A stretch of DNA of 64,000 nucleotides from Flavobacterium sp. HBTb2-11-1 (GCF_009826975.1 NZ_WUMO01000001.1:620001-684000); one strand, 5' to 3'; counted from the first letter of the stretch, positions 1-9,501 are shown. Notes: generated by a model from the letters alone, not told the origin. Numbers and translations: made by a program.

Positions 1-2
1 CT

Positions 3-203
3 GTAACATTAGCGGCTATTAAGCATGAAAGAAGAATGGAACTAGCAGGTGAAGGACATAGATTTTTCGATTTAGTAAGATGGGGAGATGCAGCAGCAGC
101 ATTATCTGACAGAGGTTTTGATGCCGGAACAGATGAGATTTTCCCAATTCCGTACACAGAACTTAACGGTACTAAATTGAAACAAAATCCTAATTACCAA
201 TAG
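3..203 (+). CDS. RagB/SusD family lipoprotein, C-terminal fragment
   Basis: This is the last 66 codons of an open frame that enters from the left edge and stops at TAG 201-203. The translation contains 'ERRMELAGEGHRFFDLVRWG', the hallmark C-terminal segment of SusD/RagB outer-membrane glycan-binding lipoproteins, and ends with the usual 'IFPIPYTEL...QNPNY' tail. SusD caps a SusC TonB-dependent transporter, so a susC gene is expected just upstream of the window. The lipoprotein and glycosidase genes that follow on the same strand make this the core of a polysaccharide utilization locus. The start codon and signal peptide are outside the window. Confidence 0.95.
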   Translation, partial: VTLAAIKHERRMELAGEGHRFFDLVRWGDAAAALSDRGFDAGTDEIFPIPYTELNGTKLKQNPNYQ

Positions 204-236
204 TAGTTATTTACCAATTAACCAAAACAAAAAGAA

Positions 237-1112
237 ATGAACCTAAATATATATTTCAGAAAAAGTGTATACCTAATGTTAGTTTTAGCATTAGGAACAT
301 TAAATAGCTGTACTGAAGATGTTAATGAGAATCCTCTTGTAGCAACAAATGTTGATGCTTCCTTTACTATAACACCAGTTGCTGGCGCTATGAATACTTA
401 TTTGCTAACTGCTCAGCCGAAAGGAGTTATTTTTTCAAAATGGGACCTTGGAGATGGTGCTTTTAATGGAAAAATGAATCAAGTGATTTCTTTACCTGAT
501 GCGGGAACCTATACCGTTACACATACAGCTGTTGGTGCAGGAGCAGCAATGGCAAGTTCTTCTCAACAGATTGTAGTAGCACAAACAGATCCAGCGAAAG
601 GAAACTTGGTACAAGGTGGAACTTTTGCTACAGCCACAGATCAAGCTAAATGGACTAGTGCACAATTAAGTCCATCAGGTGCAGCTTTTTGGTCTTTTGC
701 TAATAATAGCGCTACAATTCATTCGCCAGGGGGATGGGCTCAAGAAGGTATTTATCAAGCTATTGAGGTTGTTAAAGATAGAGAATATACTATTGATATG
801 ACTGTTTCTTGTCCAAGCGGTTCTGATGAAACTTGGTTTGAAGTTTATGCTGGTAAATCGGTACCTCAACCAGGAGTAGAATATAAAGACAATAAAGTAA
901 TGGGATTAAGTACATGGGATGGTTGCGCAAAAGATAAATTTTCAGGTAGATTGTCTGGAATTGGATGTGTGAAAAACGATGCAACAGGTACAGTTTCAAA
1001 TGTTGTGAAGTTCAGTGAAAGCGGAAAAATCTATTTATTGATTCGCTCTGGCGGTAATACTTTCACTAAAGACGGAATTACAGTTTCAAAAATTGAATTC
1101 CGAGGAAAATAA
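237..1112 (+). CDS. PKD-domain surface lipoprotein at the SusE/F position of the PUL
   Basis: 291 residues. The N-terminus is a lipoprotein signal peptide with the modified Cys in 'LGTLNSC' (about residue 25). Residues about 40-115 resemble a PKD/Ig-like domain ('KWDLGDGAF', then 'PDAGTYTVTHTA'). The C-terminal half (about 125-290) looks like a beta-sandwich carbohydrate-binding domain. There is no glycosidase motif. It starts 33 nt after the susD stop, where SusE/SusF-type glycan-binding lipoproteins normally sit, so a cell-surface glycan-binding role is inferred. The exact family is not recognised. A hairpin terminator follows at 1148-1185, so susC-susD-this gene probably form the highly expressed part of the operon. 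Confidence 0.75.
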   Translation: MNLNIYFRKSVYLMLVLALGTLNSCTEDVNENPLVATNVDASFTITPVAGAMNTYLLTAQPKGVIFSKWDLGDGAFNGKMNQVISLPDAGTYTVTHTAVGAGAAMASSSQQIVVAQTDPAKGNLVQGGTFATATDQAKWTSAQLSPSGAAFWSFANNSATIHSPGGWAQEGIYQAIEVVKDREYTIDMTVSCPSGSDETWFEVYAGKSVPQPGVEYKDNKVMGLSTWDGCAKDKFSGRLSGIGCVKNDATGTVSNVVKFSESGKIYLLIRSGGNTFTKDGITVSKIEFRGK

Positions 1113-1113
1113 A

Positions 1114-1140
1114 AAGTTAAGTTAAGTTTAAGTTTAAGTT
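1114..1140 (+). repeat. short direct iterations of AAGTTT/AAGTTA
   Basis: Immediately after the stop codon there are about five imperfect copies of a 6-nt word (aagtta, aagttt). They precede the terminator hairpin. It is one of several word-iteration spacers in this window. Confidence 0.6.
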
Positions 1141-1147
1141 TGGTTGT

Positions 1148-1185
1148 AAATAGCCCATAATCATTATGAGTATGGGCTATTTTTT
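1148..1185 (+). terminator. rho-independent terminator or attenuator inside the PUL
   Basis: A 12-bp stem (aaatagcccata / tatgggctattt) with an 11-nt loop is followed by a run of T. It separates the SusD/PKD genes from the glycosidase genes, which could lower enzyme expression relative to the binding proteins. Confidence 0.8.
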
Positions 1186-1256
1186 AAATCCTTCATAGGT
1201 AGAACTCTATTTTGATTTCTTCTAAACTTCAATTTAAAAAAAATAATTGGGAGCGA

Positions 1257-2711
1257 ATGAAAAAAAATAGCCTAAAAATTTTATGTCTTTTGTTTGCAGT
1301 AGCAGCATTTGCACAACAGCCAAAAACAAAAAAAGAATTTACAGCCAACGGCAAAAAAATAACCGTTTATACTACTGCAGAGAACTCAAAGTTACGATTA
1401 ACTACTACAGATAATTTGACTTTTTCTGCTGCAAAACAGCCTCTAGAAACTGAAACTTCTGTTTTTGTAGAACCATCTAAAAAGTTTCAGACTTTTATGG
1501 GAATCGGTGGAGCTATTACAGATGCGAGTGCCGAAATATTTGCGAAACTTCCAAAAGAAAAACAAGCAGAATTCTTAGATGCTTACTACGATAAACAAAA
1601 GGGAATCGGCTATTCTTTGCTAAGAACAACAATTCAAAGTTCTGATTTTAGCAGTGGAAGTTATTCTTATATCGAAGAAGGAGACAAAGAGCTGAAGACT
1701 TTTTCTATTGATCACGACAAGCAATTTCGTATTCCTTTAATAAAACAAGCTATACAGAAAGCAGGTGGAAAATTGATAACCTACGCTGCGCCTTGGTCGC
1801 CAAATGCCTTTATGAAAAGCAATAAAAATGTATTAAAAGGCGGTACTCTACTTCCTGAATACTATCAGACTTGGGCCAACTTTTATGTGAAATTTATTAA
1901 GGCCTACGAAAAAGAAGGAATTCCAATCTGGGGAACTTCGACGCAAAATGAGCCAATGGCTGTACAGACTTGGGAATCTTGTATTTACACAGCTGAAGCC
2001 GAAAGAGATTTTATCAAAAATTATCTTGGACCAACTTTGAAAAAAGAGAATCTTGGAAATAAAAAAATCATTGTTTGGGATCATAACCGTGATTTGATGA
2101 ATTATCGTGCTAACGTAATTTACTCAGACCCTGAAGCATCAAAATATGTTTGGGGAATGGGATTTCACTGGTACGAAACTTGGTCTGGCGGAGCACCGAT
2201 GTTTGATAATGTTGGAAAAGTAAATGAAGCTTATCCTGATAAAAAACTGATGTTTACTGAAGGCTGTATCGAAAAATTTGATGCATCGAAATATCAATTC
2301 TGGGGCAATGCAGAACGTTATGGAATTAATATGATTCATGATTTCAATAACGGGACGGTGGCTTGGACAGACTGGAATATTCTTTTAGATCAAAATGGTG
2401 GTCCAAATCATGTTGGTAATTTCTGTTTCGCCCCGATACATGCAGACACTACAACTGGAGAATTAATCTATACGCCATCTTATTATTATATCGGACACTT
2501 TTCAAAGTTTATCCGTCTAAATGCTACTCGAGTAAGTACTGCAGTTAGCAAAAGCGCTCTATTGAGCACCTCTTTTTTAAATGCTGACGGAACAATGGCA
2601 ACTATTGTTATGAACCAATCTGCAAACGACCTTATCTACAATTTGATTATTGGAGATAAAAAGGCAGAAGTAAAGATTCCGCCGCACGCTATACAAACAC
2701 TTGTTTATTAA
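1257..2711 (+). CDS. GH30 family glycoside hydrolase (GBA-like clade), secreted
   Basis: 484 residues from ATG 1257. The frame is open from a TTG at 1212, but ATG 1257 starts a clean signal peptide (MKKNSLKILCLLFAVAAFAQ) and is preceded by GGGAG. The (beta/alpha)8 GH30 fold shows the acid/base Glu232 in 'TQNEP' and the nucleophile Glu335 in 'MFTEG'. The segments 'GWG/FHWYETW', 'WTDWNILLDQNGGPN' and 'YYIGHFSKFI' are like those of GH30_1 glucosylceramidase/beta-glucosidase proteins, so an exo-acting beta-glucosidase is the best guess; beta-xylosidase is an alternative. The signal peptide has no lipobox, unlike its neighbour, so it is probably periplasmic. It is a close paralogue of the next gene. 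Confidence 0.9.
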   Translation: MKKNSLKILCLLFAVAAFAQQPKTKKEFTANGKKITVYTTAENSKLRLTTTDNLTFSAAKQPLETETSVFVEPSKKFQTFMGIGGAITDASAEIFAKLPKEKQAEFLDAYYDKQKGIGYSLLRTTIQSSDFSSGSYSYIEEGDKELKTFSIDHDKQFRIPLIKQAIQKAGGKLITYAAPWSPNAFMKSNKNVLKGGTLLPEYYQTWANFYVKFIKAYEKEGIPIWGTSTQNEPMAVQTWESCIYTAEAERDFIKNYLGPTLKKENLGNKKIIVWDHNRDLMNYRANVIYSDPEASKYVWGMGFHWYETWSGGAPMFDNVGKVNEAYPDKKLMFTEGCIEKFDASKYQFWGNAERYGINMIHDFNNGTVAWTDWNILLDQNGGPNHVGNFCFAPIHADTTTGELIYTPSYYYIGHFSKFIRLNATRVSTAVSKSALLSTSFLNADGTMATIVMNQSANDLIYNLIIGDKKAEVKIPPHAIQTLVY

Positions 2712-2802
2712 TATTTTGTAGTAAAGTAATGTAGAGGACTAATTTGAATCATCCATTTTAGTCTTCTCTTGCTTTTAATTTTAAAACGATTATTTAAGCA
2801 AC

Positions 2803-4254
2803 ATGAAAGTTACCTCTCAAATATTTCTATCAGCCTTTGTATTAATGCAATTAAGCTGTTTTACTTCAAAAATAACAGCTCAAAAAAATAATAAAATAAA
2901 GGTTTATACTACTGCTGAAAATACCAACTTGAAATTGTCATTATCAAATGATTTGATTTCAAAAAATAACACTCAACAACAAAAGACATCAACAGTATCT
3001 ATTCGAGTAAATACTGAAAAAACAGATCAAACCTTCCTCGGAATCGGAGGAGCAATTACAGATGCAAGCGCGGAAGTCTTTGCAAAATTATCTCCAAAAA
3101 AACAGCAGGAATTCTTAAATGCTTATTACGATAAAAATAAAGGTATCGGATATTCTTTGGCAAGAACAAACATTCACAGCTGTGATTTCAGCAGTGATAG
3201 CTATACTTATGTTTCTGAAGGAGATAAAGACTTAAAGACTTTTAATATAGATCACGATCGAAAATATAGAATTCCTTTAATCAAAAAAGCAATTGAAACA
3301 GCCGGCGGGAAACTAACTTTATTTGTTAGCCCATGGAGTCCCCCAGCTTTCATGAAAGACAATAATGATATTTTGCACGGCGGCGTTTTATTGCCTGAAT
3401 TTGCATCTGCTTGGGCACTGTATTATGCCAAATTCATAAAAGAATACGAAAAGGAGGGAATTCCAATCTGGGGAATGACAGTTCAAAACGAACCAATGGC
3501 CAAACAAAGATGGGAATCTTGCATCTATACTCCAGAAGCAGAGAGAGATTTTCTTAAAAATCATCTTGGTCCAACTTTAGAAAAAGAAGGGCTTGCTTCT
3601 AAAAATGTCATTATCTGGGATCATAACCGCGGAGACATGCTAACTAAAAGAGCCAATCTTGTTTTCTCAGATCCTGAAGTTTCTAAATACGCATGGGGAA
3701 TTGGATTTCACTGGTATGAAACTTGGAATGGAGGTCCGCCTCAATTTGAATCGGTAGCAAAAGTTCATGAAGCATTTCCAAACAAAAATCTGCTTTTTAC
3801 AGAAGGATGTAACGAAAAATTTGATGCTTCAAAATATCAATTCTGGGGAAATGCAGAACGTTACGGAATCAATATGATTCATGATTTTAATAACGGAACA
3901 GTTGGTTGGACAGACTGGAATATTCTATTGGACCAGAACGGAGGCCCAAATCATGTTGGGAATTTCTGTTTTGCGCCAATCCATGCTGATACAACAAAAG
4001 ATGAATTAATTTATACTCCAATGTATTATTATATTGGGCATTTCTCAAAATTCATTAGACCAAACGCAAAAAGAGTGCTTGAAACCATAAGCGATAAATC
4101 TTTATTGAGTACTTCTTTTAAAAATTCTGACGGACAATTGATTACGATTGTAATGAATCAATCTGGAAAAGAGATTGTTTATTCTTTAGAAAATCAAACG
4201 GAAAAAACCACAATTACCATTCCGGCACATGCTATACAGACTATTGTATACTAA
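2803..4254 (+). CDS. GH30 family glycoside hydrolase, lipoprotein paralogue of the upstream enzyme
   Basis: 483 residues. It is strongly similar along its whole length to the preceding GH30 (shared 'QFWGNAERYGINMIHDFNNG' and 'WTDWNILLDQNGGPN'), so the pair is a tandem duplication. Acid/base Glu230 ('TVQNEP') and nucleophile Glu334 ('LFTEG') are intact. The N-terminus ends in 'LMQLSC', a plausible Flavobacteriia lipobox with Cys19, whereas the upstream copy has a signal-peptidase-I type leader. The two copies may therefore act in different compartments. The 91-nt spacer upstream has no obvious terminator. Substrate is inferred to be a beta-glucoside from the clade and the neighbours. Confidence 0.9.
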   Translation: MKVTSQIFLSAFVLMQLSCFTSKITAQKNNKIKVYTTAENTNLKLSLSNDLISKNNTQQQKTSTVSIRVNTEKTDQTFLGIGGAITDASAEVFAKLSPKKQQEFLNAYYDKNKGIGYSLARTNIHSCDFSSDSYTYVSEGDKDLKTFNIDHDRKYRIPLIKKAIETAGGKLTLFVSPWSPPAFMKDNNDILHGGVLLPEFASAWALYYAKFIKEYEKEGIPIWGMTVQNEPMAKQRWESCIYTPEAERDFLKNHLGPTLEKEGLASKNVIIWDHNRGDMLTKRANLVFSDPEVSKYAWGIGFHWYETWNGGPPQFESVAKVHEAFPNKNLLFTEGCNEKFDASKYQFWGNAERYGINMIHDFNNGTVGWTDWNILLDQNGGPNHVGNFCFAPIHADTTKDELIYTPMYYYIGHFSKFIRPNAKRVLETISDKSLLSTSFKNSDGQLITIVMNQSGKEIVYSLENQTEKTTITIPAHAIQTIVY

Positions 4255-4282
4255 TTGTCAGACTAACTAAAAACCACAAAAA

Positions 4283-5752
4283 ATGAAATTTAATTTAAAG
4301 AATATTATAAAAGCGTTTTTCTTCATGGCAGCCGTAATGGCTCAGGTAAAATGCTCTTCGTCAAGTGATCCTGTAGAAAATCCGCCTGTAGATCCACCAG
4401 TAACACCTCCAGTAGTAGTTGCAAATGATGTTGATTTCTGGTTGACAAAAGGAAATCAAAGTGCATTGTTAGAGAAACAAACAGTAAAATTAGGATTTGG
4501 CACAACGGCAAATGCTTATGCTAATATTGAAGTGAACGCAGCTCAAAAATATCAGACCGTTGATGGTTTTGGATATACTTTGACAGGAGGAAGTGTAGAC
4601 GTTATAAACCAATTAAACGCAACAAAAAGAACTGCTCTTTTACAAGAATTATTCGGGAATGGAGAAAACTCAATTGGAGTAAGTTATATCAGAATCAGTA
4701 TTGGAGCTTCAGATTTAAATGCAACGCCTTTTACTTATAATGATCTTGCAGCTGGAGAAACAGATTTAAATCTGGATAAATTCAGTTTAGAAAAAGATAA
4801 AAATCTAATTGCCATGCTAAAAGAAATTCTGGCCATTAATCCGAAAATTTTAATTTTGGCAACGCCATGGTCTGCGCCTATTTGGATGAAAGATGTTGCT
4901 AGTTTTAAAGGTGGAAAGTTGAAAGCAGAATATTATAATGTTTATGCTAAATATTTTGTAAAATACATTCAGCAGATGAAAGCAGAAGGAATTACAATCG
5001 ATGCTGTAACTCCTCAAAACGAACCTTTGCATGACGGAAACAACCCGAGTATGTATATGTCTGCTACAGATCAGGCCAATTTTATAAAAAACAGTTTAGG
5101 GCCGGCTTTTAAAACAGCAAATCTAAACGTGAAAATCATTGCTTACGATCACAATTGCGATAATCCAAATTATCCAAAAACCATTTTAGCAGATGCAGAT
5201 GCATTTCCATTTGTAGATGGATCAGCTTTTCATTTATATGCAGGTGATATCAGTGCTTTAACCAATGTGTACAATTCTTATCCAACTAAAAACGTATATT
5301 TTACAGAGCAATGGACTTCTTCTGATGGACAATTTGGAGGCGATTTAAAATGGCATCTTCGAAATGTAATTATCGGCTCAATGAGAAATTACAGTAAAAA
5401 TGCATTAGAGTGGAATCTAGCAAATAATGCAAGTTTTGGTCCTCATACAGATGGTGGCTGTAACATGTGCAAAGGTGCTATAACTATAACTTCTGGCGAT
5501 AGTTTTGAGCGAAACGTGGCATATTATATTATTGCACATGCTTCAAAATTTGTTCCAATGGGATCTACTAGAATTGAAAGCAATTCTGGCGGAAGCTTGC
5601 AAAATGTGGCTTTTATTACGCCTTCAGGTTCTAAAGTACTGATTGTTGAAAATGATGGTTCTGCAACAGAAACTTTCAATATTAAATTTAACGGAAAATG
5701 GGTAACAACTTCACTTGAAGCAGGATCGGTTGGAACCTATACTTGGAAATAA
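4283..5752 (+). CDS. GH30 family endo-glucanase-like lipoprotein (GH30_3-like)
   Basis: 489 residues. A signal peptide with lipobox Cys24 ('MAQVKCSSSS') is followed by a Pro/Val-rich linker (30-47), typical of surface-tethered enzymes. The catalytic domain (about 75-489) has acid/base Glu247 ('TPQNEP') and nucleophile Glu342 ('YFTEQ'). The 'LEWNLANN...GGCNMCKGA' segment differs from the first GH30 pair and is of the type I associate with GH30_3 beta-1,6-glucanases. It starts 28 nt after the previous stop. Its paralogue is at 8066. An endo-beta-1,6-glucanase activity at the cell surface is inferred, not shown. Confidence 0.85.
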   Translation: MKFNLKNIIKAFFFMAAVMAQVKCSSSSDPVENPPVDPPVTPPVVVANDVDFWLTKGNQSALLEKQTVKLGFGTTANAYANIEVNAAQKYQTVDGFGYTLTGGSVDVINQLNATKRTALLQELFGNGENSIGVSYIRISIGASDLNATPFTYNDLAAGETDLNLDKFSLEKDKNLIAMLKEILAINPKILILATPWSAPIWMKDVASFKGGKLKAEYYNVYAKYFVKYIQQMKAEGITIDAVTPQNEPLHDGNNPSMYMSATDQANFIKNSLGPAFKTANLNVKIIAYDHNCDNPNYPKTILADADAFPFVDGSAFHLYAGDISALTNVYNSYPTKNVYFTEQWTSSDGQFGGDLKWHLRNVIIGSMRNYSKNALEWNLANNASFGPHTDGGCNMCKGAITITSGDSFERNVAYYIIAHASKFVPMGSTRIESNSGGSLQNVAFITPSGSKVLIVENDGSATETFNIKFNGKWVTTSLEAGSVGTYTWK

Positions 5753-5891
5753 AGACAAAACTATTTCAATTTTTTTTTGAACTCGTTTTCTAGCCTGAAA
5801 TTTTTCGTTATTAAAAAAAAACAAAAAGTAGAAGAAATAATATTTATCTTGATATTCAATTTATTGACTAAACCATTTAAATAATAAAAAG

Positions 5892-6968
5892 ATGAAAATA
5901 ATCAATCTTGCCAATAGAGCAGCAGTATTTACTTTAATCCTATTATTTGTATTTCAGTCTTGCAGCAGCAACAATGATACAACTGGAGACTCTCCTGAAA
6001 GTGCTGTACCAGCCAATCTTTCTGTTCAGATTGATGTGGTAGGGAAAACAGCAGAAAATCAAAATGGAGATGGAAGCGGAAAAGTAAAGCTAACTTTCAA
6101 TGCAACAAATGCACAATTGTATAAAGTATTGATAAATAATGAGCTTAAAGAAACCACAACAGGAGATTTAACTTATGAATTTACAGCGTCGGGAAACGCA
6201 AGTTACCCTATAATTGTGTCTGCATATAATGGAACAAAATATATAAGCACTTCAACATCTGTAAATGTTTTTGTGGCTAGAAAAATAATCTGGGCAGACG
6301 AATTTAATACAGATGGAGCTCCTAATTCTTCAAAATGGGGTTACGATTTGGGAACTGGCAATGGCTGGGGAAATAACGAATTAGAATATTATACTGATAG
6401 ATCTGAGAATGTAAAAATTGAAAATGGACTTTTAAAGATTACAGCAATCAAAGAAAATTATCAAGGAAGCCAATACACTTCGACAAGAATGCTGACAAAA
6501 GGTAAATTTTCTTTTAAATACGGAAGAGCAGAAGTTCGCGCAAAATTACCAGCTGGAGGCGGGACTTGGCCAGCTTTTTGGCTGTTAGGAGACAATATTG
6601 GTACTGTGGGCTGGCCAGCATGCGGAGAAATAGACATTTTAGAATCAGTTGGAAACAATCCAAACGTAATTCATTCTTCACTGCATTCTCCAGGACGTTC
6701 AGGAAATACGCCAGATACCAAAACAACAACAGTTCCAAATTCGACAACTGAGTTTCACATTTATGCAGCCGAATGGAGTGCCGAAAGCATCAAATTTTAT
6801 GTAGATGATAATTTATTTTACACTTATAAAAACTCAAGTACAACACCATTCAATCAAAAATTCTTTGTGATTTTAAATTTAGCAATGGGAGGAAATTTCG
6901 GAGGAGCCGTAGATCCAAATTTCAAAAGTGCCACTTATGAAATTGATTACGTAAGGGTGTACAATTAA
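5892..6968 (+). CDS. GH16 laminarinase-like beta-glucanase lipoprotein
   Basis: 358 residues. Lipobox Cys24 ('FVFQSCSSNN'). Residues about 40-130 form an Ig/PKD-like beta domain. The GH16 domain (about 132-358) carries the catalytic signature 'GEIDILES' with Glu246 as nucleophile, Asp248, and Glu251 as acid/base. The 'WPAFWLLG' and 'DEFNTDGAPNSSKW' segments are typical of the GH16_3 laminarinase group (endo-beta-1,3- or 1,3-1,4-glucanase). In the PUL it would cut the main chain while the GH30 enzymes remove beta-1,6 linkages. It starts 139 nt after the previous gene, and I see no clear TAnnTTTG promoter in that gap. Confidence 0.92.
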   Translation: MKIINLANRAAVFTLILLFVFQSCSSNNDTTGDSPESAVPANLSVQIDVVGKTAENQNGDGSGKVKLTFNATNAQLYKVLINNELKETTTGDLTYEFTASGNASYPIIVSAYNGTKYISTSTSVNVFVARKIIWADEFNTDGAPNSSKWGYDLGTGNGWGNNELEYYTDRSENVKIENGLLKITAIKENYQGSQYTSTRMLTKGKFSFKYGRAEVRAKLPAGGGTWPAFWLLGDNIGTVGWPACGEIDILESVGNNPNVIHSSLHSPGRSGNTPDTKTTTVPNSTTEFHIYAAEWSAESIKFYVDDNLFYTYKNSSTTPFNQKFFVILNLAMGGNFGGAVDPNFKSATYEIDYVRVYN

Positions 6969-6997
6969 CAAACCTTTGAGTGTAATAAAAAAAAATA

Positions 6998-7122
6998 AAC
7001 GCATAGAAACATAGCTATTACTTTATCCAAAATAGAAAATCAAAAAACACATAGTTTGCTATGTGTATTAATGCAAATAAAATGCCTTTTAGCGGTTGTA
7101 AAAACTATGTTTCTATGTGTTT
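6998..7122. repeat. nested-palindrome intergenic repeat, copy 1 (CATAGAAACATAG family)
   Basis: Outer arms at 6999-7014 and 7105-7120 pair at 15 of 16 positions (core catagaaacatag / ctatgtttctatg). An inner perfect 8-bp hairpin acacatag-tttg-ctatgtgt lies at 7047-7066. The motif GCCTTTT sits between the inner hairpin and the right arm. A second copy with the same layout is at 11760-11895. This is the main content of the 255-nt spacer 6969-7223. No reading frame is seen in it. Confidence 0.85.
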
Positions 7123-7223
7123 AAAAGAATTATTCCCAGCGGATTAATTAACATAACTTTTAAATAGATTTTTTTCTTTAAAGCCTCGTAAACACTAGCT
7201 TTACAAGATTAAAATTTTTTAAC

Positions 7224-8063
7224 ATGAAAAAGATAAACAAACTTGTTTTTGCAGTGATGCTGCTTTTAGCCGTGAACTCATTTTATGGTCAGAATTTAAA
7301 AATTATGACTTATAATATCCGTTTGGATGTTGCTTCAGATGGAGAAAATGCGTGGCCAAAACGAAAGGATTATTTCACAGCTCAGATCGGTTTTTACAGT
7401 CCAGAAATTTTTGGAGTTCAGGAAGCAACGCCAAATCAAGTTTTAGATATTGCATCGGCTCTGCCAAATTATAACAGATTTGGATTAGGAAGAGAAGAAG
7501 GCGGATTGGGAGAAGCTTGTACGATTTACTATAAAAAAGATCGTTTTAAAGTCGAACAATCTAACACTTTCTGGCTGTCTGAAACTCCAAATGTAGTTTC
7601 TAGAGGTTGGGATGCAGCTTGCAATAGAGTTTGTACTTACGGACTTTTTAAAGATCTAAAAACTAAAAAAATATTTTGGGTTTTCAATTTGCATTTGGAT
7701 CATATGGGTGAAGAAGCAAGGGTAAAAGGCGTACAGCTTGTTCTTTCTAAAATAAAAGAATTGAACACTAAAAATTATCCCACTTTTTTAATGGGGGATT
7801 TCAATTCTGAACCAAACACAACGCAAATTGGCGAAATTAAAAAAGTGATGGATGATACTAAAGATATTTCAAAAGAAAAACCTTTTGGACCTTCTGGAAC
7901 TTTCAATGATTTCAAACACAACCAACCCGTAACCTTATTATTAGACTACATTTTTATTTCAAAAAATAGTGGTTTAAAAGTTCAAAAACACGCAGTGTTA
8001 AGTGATTCTAAAGATTTAAAATATCCGTCGGATCATTTGCCTGTCTTAATAGAAATAGATTAA
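7224..8063 (+). CDS. secreted endonuclease/exonuclease/phosphatase (EEP) family protein
   Basis: 279 residues with a signal peptide (MKKINKLVFAVMLLLAVNSFYGQ). EEP motifs are visible in order: 'MTYNIRLD', 'FGVQEA' (metal-binding Glu), 'FNLHLDHMG', 'LMGDFNSEP' and the C-terminal 'YPSDHLPV' His. This fold covers DNase I-like nucleases, sphingomyelinases and inositol-phosphate phosphatases. Short secreted members like this are frequent in Bacteroidota PULs, but their substrate is not established. It is followed after 2 nt by the fourth GH30 gene, so the two are co-transcribed. Confidence 0.85.
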   Translation: MKKINKLVFAVMLLLAVNSFYGQNLKIMTYNIRLDVASDGENAWPKRKDYFTAQIGFYSPEIFGVQEATPNQVLDIASALPNYNRFGLGREEGGLGEACTIYYKKDRFKVEQSNTFWLSETPNVVSRGWDAACNRVCTYGLFKDLKTKKIFWVFNLHLDHMGEEARVKGVQLVLSKIKELNTKNYPTFLMGDFNSEPNTTQIGEIKKVMDDTKDISKEKPFGPSGTFNDFKHNQPVTLLLDYIFISKNSGLKVQKHAVLSDSKDLKYPSDHLPVLIEID

Positions 8064-8065
8064 AA

Positions 8066-9490
8066 ATGAAAAACATCAACAAAAAACTTCAAATCCTAGT
8101 TTTGCTGCCATTAATTGCGATGCAGTTAAACTGTGGATCTTCAAAAAGTGTTACTGCCAATTCTGGAAAAGTAGAATCTTGGATTACTACTACAGATGAA
8201 ACTTCAAAACTTAAAAAACAAACTGATTTGGCTTTTAGCTCAGAAACAAATTCAAATCAGACTATTGAAGTAAATCCAGCTGAGAAATTTCAAACCATCG
8301 AGGGTTTCGGATTCTCGTTAACAGGAGGAAGCGCTCAGGCTATCAAAAAATTAGATAAGGCAAAAAGAGAAGCGTTACTTCAGGAATTATTTTCAAGAAA
8401 AGACAATGCAATTGGTCTAAGTTATTTAAGAATAAGTATTGGAGCATCAGATTTGAATGAAAAAGTTTTTTCGTATGATGATATGCCAGAAGGACAAACC
8501 GATATGAATTTGGAGCACTTTAATCTTGGTCCAGATTTAGACGATGTAATTCCGGTTTTAAAAGAAATTTTAGCTATAAATCCGAAGATTAAAATAATGG
8601 GATCTCCGTGGTCACCTCCAGTTTGGATGAAAGACAATGGAAGTTCTAAAGGCGGAAGCTTACAGCCAAAATACTACGGAGTTTATGCGCAGTATTTTGT
8701 AAAATACATTCAGGCAATGAAATCGCACGGAATTGTTATTGATGCCATTACACCTCAAAATGAGCCGTTGCATCCAGGAAACAATCCAAGTATGTTAATG
8801 TTGGCAGAACAGCAGGCAGATTTTATTGGAAATCATTTAGGTCCCGCTTTCGCGAAAGCAGGAATCAAAACCAAAATTATTGTTTATGACCATAACTGCA
8901 ACAAACCAGAATATCCTTTGACGATTTTAAGAGATCCAAAAGCAAATCCATATGTAACAGGATCAGCTTTTCACTTATACGAAGGAGACATTAGCGCTTT
9001 AACGACTGTTCATAACGAATTTCCGAATAAAGATTTGTATTTTACCGAACAATATACTGGTTCAGGAACTAATTTTGAAACGGATTTGAAATGGAGCGTG
9101 AAAAATGTAGTAATTGGTTCTATGAGAAACTGGAGTAAAAATGCACTTTCATGGGGATTGGCAAATGATGAGTTCTACAAACCTTTTACGCCAGGAGGAT
9201 GTTCAACTTGTAAAGGAGCTTTGATGATTGACCAAAATCAGAACATCAAAAGAGAAGTAGGATATTATATTATTGGACATGCTTCTAAATTTGTTCCAGA
9301 AGGTTCGGTAAGAATTGGAAGTAATATTGCAGGAAACTTACATAATGTGGCTTTCAAAACTCCATCAGGACAAACCGTTTTAATTGTAGAAAATGATGGC
9401 GCTTCGGCAGAAACATTTAATATTAAATACAACCAAAAACAAACCACAACCACTCTAAGCGCAGGTGCAGTTGCTACTTTCGTTTGGTAA
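8066..9490 (+). CDS. GH30 family endo-glucanase-like lipoprotein, paralogue of the enzyme at 4283
   Basis: 474 residues. Lipobox Cys23 ('LIAMQLNCGSS'). Acid/base Glu233 ('TPQNEP') and nucleophile Glu328 ('YFTEQ') are present. 'SFHLY'-type and 'GGCSTCKGA' segments match the GH30 at 4283, not the first pair. Unlike that paralogue it lacks a Pro-rich linker after the lipid anchor, so it may sit closer to the membrane or in the periplasm. ATG 8066 follows the EEP stop by 2 nt. Inferred activity is beta-1,6-glucanase. Confidence 0.88.
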   Translation: MKNINKKLQILVLLPLIAMQLNCGSSKSVTANSGKVESWITTTDETSKLKKQTDLAFSSETNSNQTIEVNPAEKFQTIEGFGFSLTGGSAQAIKKLDKAKREALLQELFSRKDNAIGLSYLRISIGASDLNEKVFSYDDMPEGQTDMNLEHFNLGPDLDDVIPVLKEILAINPKIKIMGSPWSPPVWMKDNGSSKGGSLQPKYYGVYAQYFVKYIQAMKSHGIVIDAITPQNEPLHPGNNPSMLMLAEQQADFIGNHLGPAFAKAGIKTKIIVYDHNCNKPEYPLTILRDPKANPYVTGSAFHLYEGDISALTTVHNEFPNKDLYFTEQYTGSGTNFETDLKWSVKNVVIGSMRNWSKNALSWGLANDEFYKPFTPGGCSTCKGALMIDQNQNIKREVGYYIIGHASKFVPEGSVRIGSNIAGNLHNVAFKTPSGQTVLIVENDGASAETFNIKYNQKQTTTTLSAGAVATFVW

Positions 9491-9501
9491 AAACTTAAAC
9501 T

